This document shows, piece after piece, positions 44,810 through 53,724 of a stretch of 64,000 bases of DNA. The stretch is from DT-110 sp030148525 (lineage in GTDB: Bacteria; Bacteroidota; Bacteroidia; Chitinophagales; Saprospiraceae): NCBI GenBank assembly GCA_965227445.1, contig OZ245751.1, positions 1,612,001 to 1,676,000 on the forward strand, read 5' to 3'. The notes below the pieces were generated by a model, which was not told the DNA's origin, ran no database searches, and saw only the letters and a program-made list of their open reading frames with translations. The stretch's first letter is position 1. Each line of letters opens with the position of its first letter. A program made the translations under genes and the position numbers.

Positions 44810-46375
44810 TCAGGCTTTCTGCACATTGGCATCCTGGCGTTTCAGGAATTGATCGTGAATGATGGCCTCCACCGGACGGTCCTGAATTTTGCTCTCCAGC
44901 CAGGAAATGATATCCAGGTAAAGGAAGGGCCGTTGCTCGTAGGGGTCTTTTTGCAATACCACCAATTTGTCGCGTAGGTTGATGAATTCCTGTTTGAGTT
45001 CACTCTCCTGCATGCGGGGAATGCGTCGCACGAAACGGAAAATCTCCTTTTGCACATTGCCCAGGTCGTTCATTTTACCGAGGAAGCGGTAGACCGATTT
45101 CACCTGGTATTCCACCAACTGGGTGTTCCCCAATTCGAAGTGGGAGATCAGGTTCAGAATGCGGGCAAAGGCCTGGATGTCACCCCGGTAGTCGGGGTTT
45201 TTCTGGTTGATGATCAGGTTCAGATAGGTGATGGCATTATCGAAATCCCCGCTGCCAAAATACATGCTGGCGATGCGGTAATAGAAGACCATCACCCGGT
45301 GATCATCCCAATTGTAGCGGTCTTCCTCCATGATCTCAACCAACTCCGGAATCAGGCGGGTACCCTCGGTGAAGGTGCCTTCCATGAAGTGTCGCTTGAT
45401 GGAGTGGATGTACTTGAACAGGTAGTACAGACCCTCCACATTTTTATTTCGACTGAGATCGTATTGCTCCGCAAATTCGAGCAATTGATCGAGGGTCGAC
45501 CGGAATTTCCGGTAGTTGAGGACATTGAACAAGGTGTTGAGCAAGTTGTGCAGGCCCTTTAGATACAAGGACGTATGATGCTCGATCATTTCCGGTTGCT
45601 GTTTGAACAGGTCGACCCACCGTTGGGCGTGCCGGTAGCAATAGGCAAAATCCTGCAGCATATGGAAATACCAGACGTGGGCCTGACAAAAGTGAATTTT
45701 ACCCAGGAAGTCGAGATTTTCATAGGATAAACGGGGCATTTGAGACGCAAAAAACTCGCGAACTAAAATGGCGTCCTTCTCATCGCGTACGTAGCCGACC
45801 TTCAGGTAGAGACCGTATAACTGTAGGGATAAATTACTGTAAGCATTTGCCCGGCTTATGGTTTCGGACATTTCGAGTGTTTCCCGGGCCAGGGCATCGG
45901 CCCGCCCTTCAATACTACGCGTTATGTATTGGCCCTCAATGTGTTTCTCGAATTCCAGGATCTCCATGGTCTGGGCGTGATAACAGCCTTCCAGCGCTTT
46001 GGTCTTGGCCTTGTCTAGCACGTCCAGGGACTGGCGATAGAGTCCTTTATTATAGAGTACCCGGGCATAGTCAACCGATTCGCGGATCTGAATATCGGGC
46101 ACATGCTTGGTGCTGAGCAAGCGTAGAGAAATCAAAAGTTGCTTGTAAAGGTGGGCTTTGAGATTGGATAACTGGCGTTTTTTAATCCCCTGTAGTCGCT
46201 TTAGAATAAGATCTTCGTCGTACTCCTGCTTTTTCTCCAGGAAGTCAAAAAGCTTCAAAAAGAGGATGTCCTCCGAAGCCTGATTGCGTTTGACGAATAA
46301 ACGAAAGTGGCGTTTTTCGGCCCGGGTTAAAGAGCTAATAAGTTGTATGAGATCGTCCGTTTTCTGTTTAGGCAT
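44810..46375 (-). CDS. Helical-repeat (TPR-like) protein, unknown function
   Basis: 521 residues, no signal peptide, no transmembrane segment, almost entirely helical. The start KTDDLIQLISSLTRAEKRHFRLFVKR resembles a conserved family of Saprospiria/Cytophagia proteins with no assigned role. Later segments such as YFGSGDFDNAITYLNLIINQKNPDYRGD and YYRIASMYF look like tetratricopeptide units. Probably a cytoplasmic scaffold. It is first in a two-gene minus-strand unit with GT4 and divergent from leuA. Confidence 0.7.
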   Translation of the reverse strand: MPKQKTDDLIQLISSLTRAEKRHFRLFVKRNQASEDILFLKLFDFLEKKQEYDEDLILKRLQGIKKRQLSNLKAHLYKQLLISLRLLSTKHVPDIQIRESVDYARVLYNKGLYRQSLDVLDKAKTKALEGCYHAQTMEILEFEKHIEGQYITRSIEGRADALARETLEMSETISRANAYSNLSLQLYGLYLKVGYVRDEKDAILVREFFASQMPRLSYENLDFLGKIHFCQAHVWYFHMLQDFAYCYRHAQRWVDLFKQQPEMIEHHTSLYLKGLHNLLNTLFNVLNYRKFRSTLDQLLEFAEQYDLSRNKNVEGLYYLFKYIHSIKRHFMEGTFTEGTRLIPELVEIMEEDRYNWDDHRVMVFYYRIASMYFGSGDFDNAITYLNLIINQKNPDYRGDIQAFARILNLISHFELGNTQLVEYQVKSVYRFLGKMNDLGNVQKEIFRFVRRIPRMQESELKQEFINLRDKLVVLQKDPYEQRPFLYLDIISWLESKIQDRPVEAIIHDQFLKRQDANVQKA

Positions 46376-46525
46376 TGTAACTCTGCATTCTTTAATGTTC
46401 TGTGCCCCAATCGGTTGGCTAATATGTCCCCGGTAACCAGTTTGGACTAATGCGTTTATTTGATTTTACAGGCCATGGGCAGAAAAATATATTTGAAGAA
46501 CCTGAAAATACAAAATAAAGACCCG

Positions 46526-47701
46526 ATGAGCGACACTAAGATTCACATTTTTGACACTACATTGCGGGATGGAGAACAAGTTCCGGGATGTAAGCTCAAT
46601 ACGGAGCAGAAGGTAGAGATTGCCCGCGAGTTGGAAAAGCTCGGGGTCGATGTAATTGAGGCCGGTTTTCCGATTTCCAGTCCCGGTGACTTCCGGTCGG
46701 TACAGGCCATTTCCAAGGCAGTCAGTGAACCCGTCATCACGGGCTTGTCACGATCCGTGGAAAACGACATCAAAACCGCTGCCGAGGCACTTACCTACGC
46801 CAAACGTCCCCGCATCCATACGGGTATAGGAACGTCGGATTCCCACATTCAGTATAAATTCCGCTCCACCCGCGAAGACGTACTCGAACGGGCCGTTGCC
46901 GCCGTAAAATACGCTAAATCCTTTGTAGAGGATGTAGAGTTCTACGCCGAAGATGCGGGGCGGACTGATAACGAGTATCTGGCAAGGGTCATCGAAGCGG
47001 TGATCAAAGCCGGAGCTACGGTGGTCAATATACCGGATACCACCGGCTACTGCCTGCCCGAAGAATACGGGGCCAAGATCCGCTTTCTTATGGAAAACGT
47101 GAAGGGCATTCACAACGCTATCATTTCCGCCCACTGCCATAACGACCTGGGGCTGGCAACGGCCAACTCCATCGCTGCCGTTCAGAACGGTGCCCGGCAG
47201 GTAGAATGTACCGTCAATGGCATCGGTGAGCGGGCCGGTAATACGTCTTTGGAAGAGGTAGTGATGATCATACGCCAGCACGCTTACCTGCAGCAATACC
47301 ATACCGGTATTAACAGTAAAATGCTATATCCTACCAGCTTGCTGGTACGTGAGCGGATGGGAATGGCCGTGCAGCCAAATAAGGCCATTGTCGGGTCCAA
47401 CGCCTTCGCCCACTCCTCCGGTATCCACCAGGACGGAGTGATTAAAAAGCGGGAAACCTACGAGATCATCGATCCCCTCGATGTAGGGGTGGATAAATCG
47501 ACCATCGTCCTGACCGCCCGTAGTGGCCGGGCAGCAGTTGCTTACCGGGCCAAAAACCTGGGATACGACCTCACTAAAAACGAGTTGGATGTCGTTTACA
47601 AGCTGTTCCTGGATGTCGCCGATGTCAAAAAGGAAGTAGAAGACTCCGATCTTACCAACATTATTACGACCGAAGTACGCACATCAGTCGCCGCCGAATA
47701 A
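46526..47701 (+). CDS. leuA: 2-isopropylmalate synthase, short form
   Basis: Condenses acetyl-CoA and 2-ketoisovalerate, the committed step of leucine synthesis. 391 residues from ATG 46526 (a longer frame from 46460 has an unlikely leader). HMGL-like signature FDTTLRDGEQVPGCKLN with the metal-binding Asp; GFPISSPGDF; metal-site His in SAHCHNDLGLATAN; and NGIGERAGNTSLEEV. The C-terminal leucine-sensing dimer domain found in the about 520-residue enterobacterial enzyme is absent, so feedback inhibition by leucine may be weak or work differently. First gene of leuA-leuC-leuD-leuB. Confidence 0.93.
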   Translation: MSDTKIHIFDTTLRDGEQVPGCKLNTEQKVEIARELEKLGVDVIEAGFPISSPGDFRSVQAISKAVSEPVITGLSRSVENDIKTAAEALTYAKRPRIHTGIGTSDSHIQYKFRSTREDVLERAVAAVKYAKSFVEDVEFYAEDAGRTDNEYLARVIEAVIKAGATVVNIPDTTGYCLPEEYGAKIRFLMENVKGIHNAIISAHCHNDLGLATANSIAAVQNGARQVECTVNGIGERAGNTSLEEVVMIIRQHAYLQQYHTGINSKMLYPTSLLVRERMGMAVQPNKAIVGSNAFAHSSGIHQDGVIKKRETYEIIDPLDVGVDKSTIVLTARSGRAAVAYRAKNLGYDLTKNELDVVYKLFLDVADVKKEVEDSDLTNIITTEVRTSVAAE

Positions 47702-47726
47702 GCGCGGCCAAAGACCAATCGTTTCT

Positions 47727-49127
47727 ATGCAAAAAACACTTTTCGATAAACTCTGGGACCAGCACGTCGTCGATACCGTGGAAGGCGGTACCGACGTCTT
47801 GTATATTGACCGACACTTCATCCACGAGGTCACCAGTCCACAGGCCTTTGCTGGTCTGCGAAAAAGAGGGATTGGTGTGGCTCGACCGCAGCAGACAGTA
47901 GCTACCGCCGACCACAACGTCCCCACCATCAATCAGGATCAGCCCATCAAGGAAAAGCTGTCCCGTTTTCAGGTGGATACGCTTACGCAAAACTGCGAAG
48001 AGTTTGGTCTGGAACTCTACGGTTTGGGGCATCCCTACCAGGGCATCGTTCATGTAATCGGCCCGGAACTGGGCATTACCCGTCCGGGTATGACCATCGT
48101 ATGTGGCGACAGCCATACCTCCACCCACGGTGCTTTCGGGTGCATTGCCTTCGGTATCGGCACCAGTCAGGTGGAACAAGTGCTGGCGACCCAGTGCCTG
48201 CTGCAGGTCCGGCCCAAGCGTATGCGTATCACAGTCGATGGTACCCTGCCGCCCGGTGTGGTGAGCAAGGATATCATCCTCTACATCATTTCCCAACTTT
48301 CGGCCAGTGGCGGCACGGGCTATTTCGTCGAATACGCAGGCTCGGCTATTCGCAACCTGAGTATGGAAGCCCGCATGACCATCTGCAATATGAGTATTGA
48401 GATGGGCGCTCGCGGGGGGCTGATCGCTCCCGATGCTACGACTTTTGAGTACATAAAAGGCAGGGAGTTTGCGCCTTCCGGCAAAAACTGGGACGACGCC
48501 ATGGCCTACTGGCAAACCCTGTACACCGATGAAGGAGCTACCTTTGATAAAGAATACGTGTACCGGGCCGAAGACATTCCGCCCATGGTGACCTACGGTA
48601 CTAATCCGGGCATGGGTATCGGAGTTGATCAATCTATTCCCGCTCCGGCTTCCCCATCGGCATCCTTTCAGAAGTCCCTGAAATATATGGGCTTCGAAGC
48701 TGGTGAGTCACTGGAAGGAAAACCGATCGATTATGTATTCATCGGTAGCTGCACCAATTCCCGCATGGAGGATCTGCGCCTGGTTGCCGAATACGTTAAA
48801 GGTCGCCGTAAGGCCGATCACGTCAACGTCATGGTCGTGCCCGGCTCACGCCAGGTACGCGATCAGGCCAAACGGGAGGGGCTGGATGTGATCTTTCGCG
48901 AAGCGGGTTTTGATTTTCGCGAAGCAGGGTGTTCCGCCTGTCTGGGAATGAACGAAGACAAGGTGCCCAAAGGTGCCTATTGTGTATCGACGTCCAACCG
49001 AAATTTTGAGGGCCGGCAGGGGCCGGGCGCCCGCACCATCCTGGCCAGCCCGCTTACCGCCGCGGCAACCGCCATTTCCGGACATATTATCGATGTACGT
49101 ACTGTACTAACCCCCGAACTCGTTTAG
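47727..49127 (+). CDS. leuC: 3-isopropylmalate dehydratase large subunit
   Basis: Iron-sulfur aconitase-family subunit that, with LeuD, isomerises 2- to 3-isopropylmalate. 466 residues. N-terminal TLFDKLWDQHVVDTVEGGTD; active-site stretch CGDSHTSTHGAFGCIAFGIG; cluster ligands in FIGSCTNSRMEDLR and GCSACLGMNEDK. Follows leuA by 25 bases and precedes leuD by 2 bases, so the two subunits are co-translated. Full length and intact. Confidence 0.97.
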   Translation: MQKTLFDKLWDQHVVDTVEGGTDVLYIDRHFIHEVTSPQAFAGLRKRGIGVARPQQTVATADHNVPTINQDQPIKEKLSRFQVDTLTQNCEEFGLELYGLGHPYQGIVHVIGPELGITRPGMTIVCGDSHTSTHGAFGCIAFGIGTSQVEQVLATQCLLQVRPKRMRITVDGTLPPGVVSKDIILYIISQLSASGGTGYFVEYAGSAIRNLSMEARMTICNMSIEMGARGGLIAPDATTFEYIKGREFAPSGKNWDDAMAYWQTLYTDEGATFDKEYVYRAEDIPPMVTYGTNPGMGIGVDQSIPAPASPSASFQKSLKYMGFEAGESLEGKPIDYVFIGSCTNSRMEDLRLVAEYVKGRRKADHVNVMVVPGSRQVRDQAKREGLDVIFREAGFDFREAGCSACLGMNEDKVPKGAYCVSTSNRNFEGRQGPGARTILASPLTAAATAISGHIIDVRTVLTPELV

Positions 49128-49129
49128 CT

Positions 49130-49729
49130 ATGGAGAAATTTACCACACTAACCTCGACGGCAGTACCGCTGGCTATCGAGGATATTGACACGGATCAAAT
49201 CATTCCGGCACGTTTTTTAAAGGCAACCACCCGCGAAGGGTTTGGTGAAAACCTGTTCCGTGACTGGCGATACCTGCCCGGCGATGTGCCCAATCCCGAC
49301 TTTGTACTTAACGATGATACCTACCGGGGCCAGGTCTTGGTAGCGGGAAAAAACTTCGGGATGGGGTCGAGCCGCGAGCACGCTGCCTGGGCTCTGTTCG
49401 ATTACGGCTTTCGGGTGGTGATCAGTAGCTTTTTCGCGGATATATTCCGGGGAAATGCACTGAACAACGGATTGTTACCGCTGCAGATCGATGACGATTT
49501 ATTGTTGCGACTGCAGGCAGCCATCAAAGAAAACCCGGAACTAACCCTGGAGGTGGATCTTCCACAACAAACCCTGACCATCCCGTCCCTGGATGAACAG
49601 GTGCGCTTTGAGGTAGATCCCTATAAAAAAATGTGCATGATCAACGGCTACGACGATATCGATTTCCTGCGCACTAAAGCGGATGTAATTACTGCTTACG
49701 AAACCAAACGGCCGGTGGCGGTGCAGTGA
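49130..49729 (+). CDS. leuD: 3-isopropylmalate dehydratase small subunit
   Basis: Swivelling subunit of isopropylmalate isomerase, 199 residues. IEDIDTDQIIPARFLKATTR near the start, GKNFGMGSSREHAAWAL (substrate-binding Ser-Arg) and FRVVISSFFADIFRGNALNNG. Starts 2 bases after leuC. A gap of about 300 bases with hairpins follows before leuB. Confidence 0.97.
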   Translation: MEKFTTLTSTAVPLAIEDIDTDQIIPARFLKATTREGFGENLFRDWRYLPGDVPNPDFVLNDDTYRGQVLVAGKNFGMGSSREHAAWALFDYGFRVVISSFFADIFRGNALNNGLLPLQIDDDLLLRLQAAIKENPELTLEVDLPQQTLTIPSLDEQVRFEVDPYKKMCMINGYDDIDFLRTKADVITAYETKRPVAVQ

Positions 49730-49892
49730 GGTTCCCGCCTTCGCCACCACCTGCACAAGGTTTCGGCGGCCTTGAAGGCATACGCGGGCAGAGAAGGTTT
49801 AGGCTAAGGTTGAGATTTAGGTTGAGGTGTTCGCTTAAATCCCAATACCCTCTACCAAATACCATGTACCAATAAAATAAGAACGACCTGCA

Positions 49893-49979
49893 AATTCCTG
49901 TTTGCAAAACAGGAATTGGTAAAAGTTATTCAACGAAATCGACCTTTCTTTTTCTGCCCGCAGGGTAGAAAAAGAAAGG
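49893..49979. repeat. Two hairpins in the leuD-leuB gap
   Basis: AATTCCTGTTT / AAACAGGAATT (49893-49903, 49907-49917) and CCTTTCTTTTTCT / AGAAAAAGAAAGG (49943-49955, 49967-49979). Both are perfect. The gap 49730-50027 has no gene; its first half carries GGTTGAG-type hexamers (about 49795-49829). The hairpins could tune leuB expression or be remnants of palindromic elements. Confidence 0.6.
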
Positions 49980-50027
49980 AGTTTTCCAAAGGAACTAAAG
50001 TTTAATAAACTCAAATCGTTTACACCC

Positions 50028-51137
50028 ATGAAAAAGAAAATAGCCGTACTCCCCGGTGATGGGGTAGGCCCCGAAGTGGTCGACCAGGCCGTAAAAGTAC
50101 TCGACGCGGTCGGTGACCGCTTCGACCATTTCTTCGAATATTGCTACGCCGACGTCGGCGCCATCGCCATTGATCACTACGATGATCCCCTGCCCGAAAT
50201 GACTCTTGAAACTTGTCTGGGTGCCGATGCGGTACTGTTCGGAGCTATTGGTCATCCCAAATACGATAAAGACCCCAACGCCAGGGTGCGCCCCGAACAG
50301 GGATTGCTACGTCTGCGCAAGGGACTCGGACTGTATGCCAATATTCGACCAGTCACTACTTATCCGACCTTGTTACATCTGTCTCCCTTAAAAGAAGAGA
50401 AGGTAAAGGATGTGGATTTCGTGATCTATCGCGAACTGACCGGCGGGATCTACTTCGGTGATAAGGGTCGCGACGAAAAGTCGGCCTTCGACGTATGTAC
50501 CTACACCTACGAAGAAGTGGAGCGCATCACCCGACTGGCTTTCGAGGCCGCTCGTCAGCGCAATAATAAAGTAACCTGTGTCGACAAGGCCAACGTGCTG
50601 GAAACCTCGCGCTTTTGGCGCGATGCGGTCACTAAGATCGCCAAGGACTACGAGGATGTGGAGCTCGACTTCATGTTTGTCGATAATGCAGCCATGCAGA
50701 TCATTCAGTGGCCAAAGCAGTTCGATGTGGTCCTGACCAGCAATATGTTTGGGGATATTCTCTCCGATGAGGCCAGCGTCATCAGTGGTTCTATGGGCTT
50801 GTTGCCCTCGGCCTCCATTGGTATCAAGACCTCTATGTTTGAGCCTATCCACGGTTCGTATCCGCAGGCCGCCGGGGAAGACCTGGCCAACCCCATGGCC
50901 ACCATCCTGTCGGCGGCCATGATGCTGGAATCCTTTGAGCTGTTTGAGGAAGCCACCGCGATACGAACTACCATCCGTCACCTGCTGGAGCGCGGCATCG
51001 GAACGGCCGAACTGGCACTGGAGAATAAATTCAGTTGTTCGCAGATCGGCGACATGATCGCCTACCTGCTGGCGGAAAGTGCCTCGATCAACCTGACGGA
51101 TCAAAGCATCGCCCAGCGCCTGTCGACCATCATATAG
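50028..51137 (+). CDS. leuB: 3-isopropylmalate dehydrogenase
   Basis: NAD-dependent oxidative decarboxylation giving 2-ketoisocaproate. 369 residues, normal. IAVLPGDGVGPEVVDQA at the start, GAIGHPKYD, catalytic Tyr/Lys region YRELTGGIYFGDKG and VTCVDKANVLETSRFWR, and the family signature NMFGDILSDEASVISGSMG. Downstream lies a 50-base perfect palindrome that marks the end of the leucine gene cluster. ilv genes are not in the window. Confidence 0.97.
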   Translation: MKKKIAVLPGDGVGPEVVDQAVKVLDAVGDRFDHFFEYCYADVGAIAIDHYDDPLPEMTLETCLGADAVLFGAIGHPKYDKDPNARVRPEQGLLRLRKGLGLYANIRPVTTYPTLLHLSPLKEEKVKDVDFVIYRELTGGIYFGDKGRDEKSAFDVCTYTYEEVERITRLAFEAARQRNNKVTCVDKANVLETSRFWRDAVTKIAKDYEDVELDFMFVDNAAMQIIQWPKQFDVVLTSNMFGDILSDEASVISGSMGLLPSASIGIKTSMFEPIHGSYPQAAGEDLANPMATILSAAMMLESFELFEEATAIRTTIRHLLERGIGTAELALENKFSCSQIGDMIAYLLAESASINLTDQSIAQRLSTII

Positions 51138-51143
51138 TGGATT

Positions 51144-51193
51144 GTCTCGAATTAGTGTTTTGGCCCGTACGGGCCAAAACACTAATTCGAGAC
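51144..51193. terminator. 50-bp perfect palindrome after leuB
   Basis: Two 25-base arms, no spacer, no mismatch (centre 51168/51169; inner GGCCCGT|ACGGGCC, outer GTCTCGAATTAGTG). It begins 7 bases past the leuB stop. It may act as a terminator and is the second such long perfect palindrome in the window. Confidence 0.8.
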
Positions 51194-51247
51194 GGTTTTA
51201 TTCAGATCGGAATATCATGCTATGACATAACGATTTGAGTATCCCGG

Positions 51248-51276
51248 GAGCATCCGCTGCGGCGGTGCTCCTTTTT
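51248..51276 (+). terminator. Hairpin with T-run
   Basis: GAGCA-(T)-CCGC paired to GCGG-TGCTC, followed by CTTTTT. A second possible end point for the leu transcript, 55 bases beyond the 50-bp palindrome. Confidence 0.6.
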
Positions 51277-51280
51277 GGTG

Positions 51281-51299
51281 CGCGATCCTCCGGATCGCG
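51281..51299. repeat. GATCC-TCC-GGATC palindrome, dispersed family
   Basis: CGCGATCC and GGATCGCG around a 3-base centre. Family members with changed but complementary outer bases: 1782-1802, 2005-2025, 55711-55729, 57108-57126, 57137-57157. The core GATCC-nnn-GGATC is constant. Confidence 0.75.
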
Positions 51300-51362
51300 G
51301 GTCAATAATCAATGATTTTTCGTATAAACCTGGATTTTAAATTGAAGCATGGAGGGGACGGT

Positions 51363-51420
51363 CTCGGAGAGATCGCACCTCGGTTGAAATGCAGGATGCC
51401 ACAAAGATGAAACGACCTCG
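51363..51420. repeat. Element C, copy 1
   Basis: About 58 bases beginning CTCGGAGAGATCGCA and ending GAAACGACCTCG. It is related to 56312-56375, which starts GCTCGGAG and ends CTCCGAGC. It abuts element B copy 1 directly. Confidence 0.6.
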
Positions 51421-51717
51421 GTAGTGCCGCGGATCAATAATAATTAAAGCTGATCGGTCTTTTGGACGGCGAACACATTGCGTACCTAGCCCCTCCGTCC
51501 GTACGGACTTCAGCGCCCGCGGAACGGCACGCTCGTCAACTTTTCCCTTTACGTTTCTACCCATATTTTGCTCCTAAAGATGCTTCTGCAGGGGTCCCGT
51601 TAGGGACCTGCTGTGGGTAGAAATTAGAATTGGACAATGGAAAACCGTGCCGTTAGGTACGGAATATAAGAATGTATTTTCTTCGGTGAATAAATAATTT
51701 TGATCCGCGGCACTACC
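51420..51717. mobile_element. MITE-like element B, copy 1
   Basis: 298 bases bounded by a perfect 18-base terminal inverted repeat GGTAGTGCCGCGGATCAA. The interior is itself largely self-complementary (CGTACCTAACGGCACG-type arms, a hairpin around CAGGGGTCCCGTTAGGGACC). The same element occurs inverted at 56557-56936. In this copy a stretch of about 35 bases with a GTCCGTACGGAC palindrome sits at the point where copy 2 carries element A. No coding capacity. The rest of the gap 51138-52076 shows only palindromes and element D. Confidence 0.8.
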
Positions 51718-51853
51718 GGATCGCGAAACGTTGTATCAGGGTAGAGAGCCAAATAGAATGTCCGGGACTATCGAACACCGATTGAATCACTAACTGGAAA
51801 CGGTGGACATCGGCTTTTCGGAAGACGGATCGTTCTTGCGATGACGAAACCCC

Positions 51854-51930
51854 GTCGGGAAATACTGTTTGGGCAACTGCGCCTTCCGCGACGAAGGAAG
51901 TGTCATCCAGCCCAAACAGTATTTCCCGAC
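51854..51930. repeat. Element D, copy 1 (21-bp inverted repeat)
   Basis: GTCGGGAAATACTGTTTGGG starts the left arm (51854-51874) and its exact complement ends at 51930 (right arm 51910-51930). Inside is a CTTCC...GGAAG hairpin. The same arms recur at 53581-53656, on the other side of the S74 gene. Confidence 0.85.
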
Positions 51931-52076
51931 AGCCTCCCGCGGTTTTTTGGAAAAAACATCTGGATTTTGTATAATGTATAGGTCAGAAAATCCCTGCCCT
52001 TTCGTGCCCCTGCCCCGGCTCCTTTTGGTAACCTGACGACCAAAAGCGGATTATACAACGTTCAAAACCAGATGTT

Positions 52077-53567
52077 ATGAGGTATTTATTGCCTACTCTC
52101 TTTGTGCTGACCATTGGCACAACCACTGCCGCACAGGTAGTCACGACTCCCGGTCAAATTGCCATCAATACACCGAATCCGGAAAGTGGTGTTCCACTGC
52201 ATATTTCCGATAATACAGAAGCGATCCGGTTGGATGGTTCGGCGCCGTATTTAACCTTTTATGATGGGGCTACTTATAATGGCTATTTGTGGTATACCAA
52301 TGACAGGATGTACATTATTAATCAGCAAAGTGGTGATTTACGCTTGGGTACTAACAGTATTAGCCGGGTTACAATTGAAGAGTCAGGAGATGTGGGAATG
52401 GGGACCTTATCTCCTGAATCACCTTTGCACGTTGCGGACGGAAATTTATTTGGTGTCAATCCCAACAGTAACTCCATCTCTATTTTCGAGAAATTTAATG
52501 GGAATGGTTACCTGAGTATTCTTACCCCCAGTGATGACCAAAAAGGTATACTTTTCGGGGATGAGAATAACTCAGCTAATGGAGGGATTATCTATAACCC
52601 AAACGGTAACGACCGGATGGCCTTTCGCACCAATGGAAATATTACCCGTATGGTAATTGATAATCAGGGGGACGTTGGTATTGGCGAATTTAGCCCGTTA
52701 CGACCTATCCACGTCAAATCCCGCAATGGCGGTGACGAATACGGTATTATGATAGAGCGGTCGGGCAGTTCTGTTACCTGGGAAATGTCGGTTTTTCAGG
52801 GACGATTCAATTGGTTTTATGACGGCGGCCCAAATCCCGTTTCGGCCATCTTTACGGATGGAACCTATTCCACCTCGGATCGTCGCCTGAAGAAAGCCTT
52901 CGACATGACCTACCACGAGGTGATGCCCCATATTCGGGAGTTGCCAATCGGTACCTATCAGCTAAAAGCACAACCTGCCGATGACGATCATCGTTCACTT
53001 GGATTGATCGCACAGGACATCGTGGATGTTTTTCCGGAAATCGTTCGCAGCACGCCCAACCGTAACGGAGAATATCGCTATGCGGTAGACTACAGTAAAA
53101 CCGGCGTGATCGCCCTGAAAGGGTTACAGGAAATTGATGCCGAACTGACGTCTGTCAAAAAGAAGAACGATGAATTAACAGCCGAGAACCGGGAGCTCAA
53201 AGAGCGCCTAAACCAATTGGAACAAATGGTTCAGCGTCTGGAAGGCATTGTTTTGCCGGAAGGCCAGGAGGCGCCCGGAACCTTTGAGGGCGAAGAAGAA
53301 ACCACCAGTGGCCATCTGCTGCAAAATCAACCGAACCCCTTCGATGAGGTATCGACTATCCGGTACCGGTTACCGGCAAGTGTACAAGCTGCAGAACTGC
53401 GCATTGTGAACCAGCAGGGGCAATTGGTTCGCCGGATAACTCTGGACAAGGGTAGCAAGGAAGGCCAGGTACAACTCAGGGCGAGCACCCTCGCCGCAGG
53501 GACCTATTCCTATTCCCTTTTCGTCGATGGCCGACGCCTGGATACCAAGCAGTTAATCTTGCAGTAA
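52077..53567 (+). CDS. S74 (endosialidase-chaperone) domain protein with T9SS sorting domain
   Basis: 496 residues, signal peptide about 1-19. The N-terminal half (about 20-265) is a beta-rich, tail-fibre-like region with repeated VTIEESGDVGMGTLSPESPLH and MVIDNQGDVGIGEFSP motifs. An S74 intramolecular chaperone domain follows (about 268-370) with TSDRRLKKAFDMTYHE, where the family self-cleaves before the Ser-Asp, and LGLIAQDIVDVFPEIV. A coiled coil (about 360-390) and a T9SS C-terminal domain (LLQNQPNPFDEVSTIRYRLP ... LDTKQLILQ) complete it. Probably a surface fibre. It is flanked on both sides by element D. Confidence 0.85.
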   Translation: MRYLLPTLFVLTIGTTTAAQVVTTPGQIAINTPNPESGVPLHISDNTEAIRLDGSAPYLTFYDGATYNGYLWYTNDRMYIINQQSGDLRLGTNSISRVTIEESGDVGMGTLSPESPLHVADGNLFGVNPNSNSISIFEKFNGNGYLSILTPSDDQKGILFGDENNSANGGIIYNPNGNDRMAFRTNGNITRMVIDNQGDVGIGEFSPLRPIHVKSRNGGDEYGIMIERSGSSVTWEMSVFQGRFNWFYDGGPNPVSAIFTDGTYSTSDRRLKKAFDMTYHEVMPHIRELPIGTYQLKAQPADDDHRSLGLIAQDIVDVFPEIVRSTPNRNGEYRYAVDYSKTGVIALKGLQEIDAELTSVKKKNDELTAENRELKERLNQLEQMVQRLEGIVLPEGQEAPGTFEGEEETTSGHLLQNQPNPFDEVSTIRYRLPASVQAAELRIVNQQGQLVRRITLDKGSKEGQVQLRASTLAAGTYSYSLFVDGRRLDTKQLILQ

Positions 53568-53580
53568 AGGTGTAACTACC

Positions 53581-53656
53581 GTCGGGAAATACTGTTTGGG
53601 CAACTTCATAGTCTTTGAAAAACGAAAAAGCTCTCGCCCATACAGTATTTCCCGAC
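53581..53656. repeat. Element D, copy 2
   Basis: Left arm 53581-53601 identical to copy 1; right arm 53636-53656 differs at one base. The interior differs from copy 1. It starts 13 bases after the S74 stop and lies in what an open frame would wrongly give as the recQ N-terminus. Confidence 0.85.
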
Positions 53657-53724
53657 AGTCCACAACGGAGCAAAGGGAAGCAAATTCACGGACATCCCTT
53701 GCCCCGGGCCGTAAAATCCCTATC

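Noticed and set aside
47664..48632. Minus-strand open frame of 322 codons opposite leuC
   Set aside because: Mirror frame of leuC, which has all expected iron-sulfur and active-site motifs.
51138..52076. Insertion sequence with transposase
   Set aside because: Terminal inverted repeats are present but there is no open frame of transposase size; only non-autonomous elements fit.
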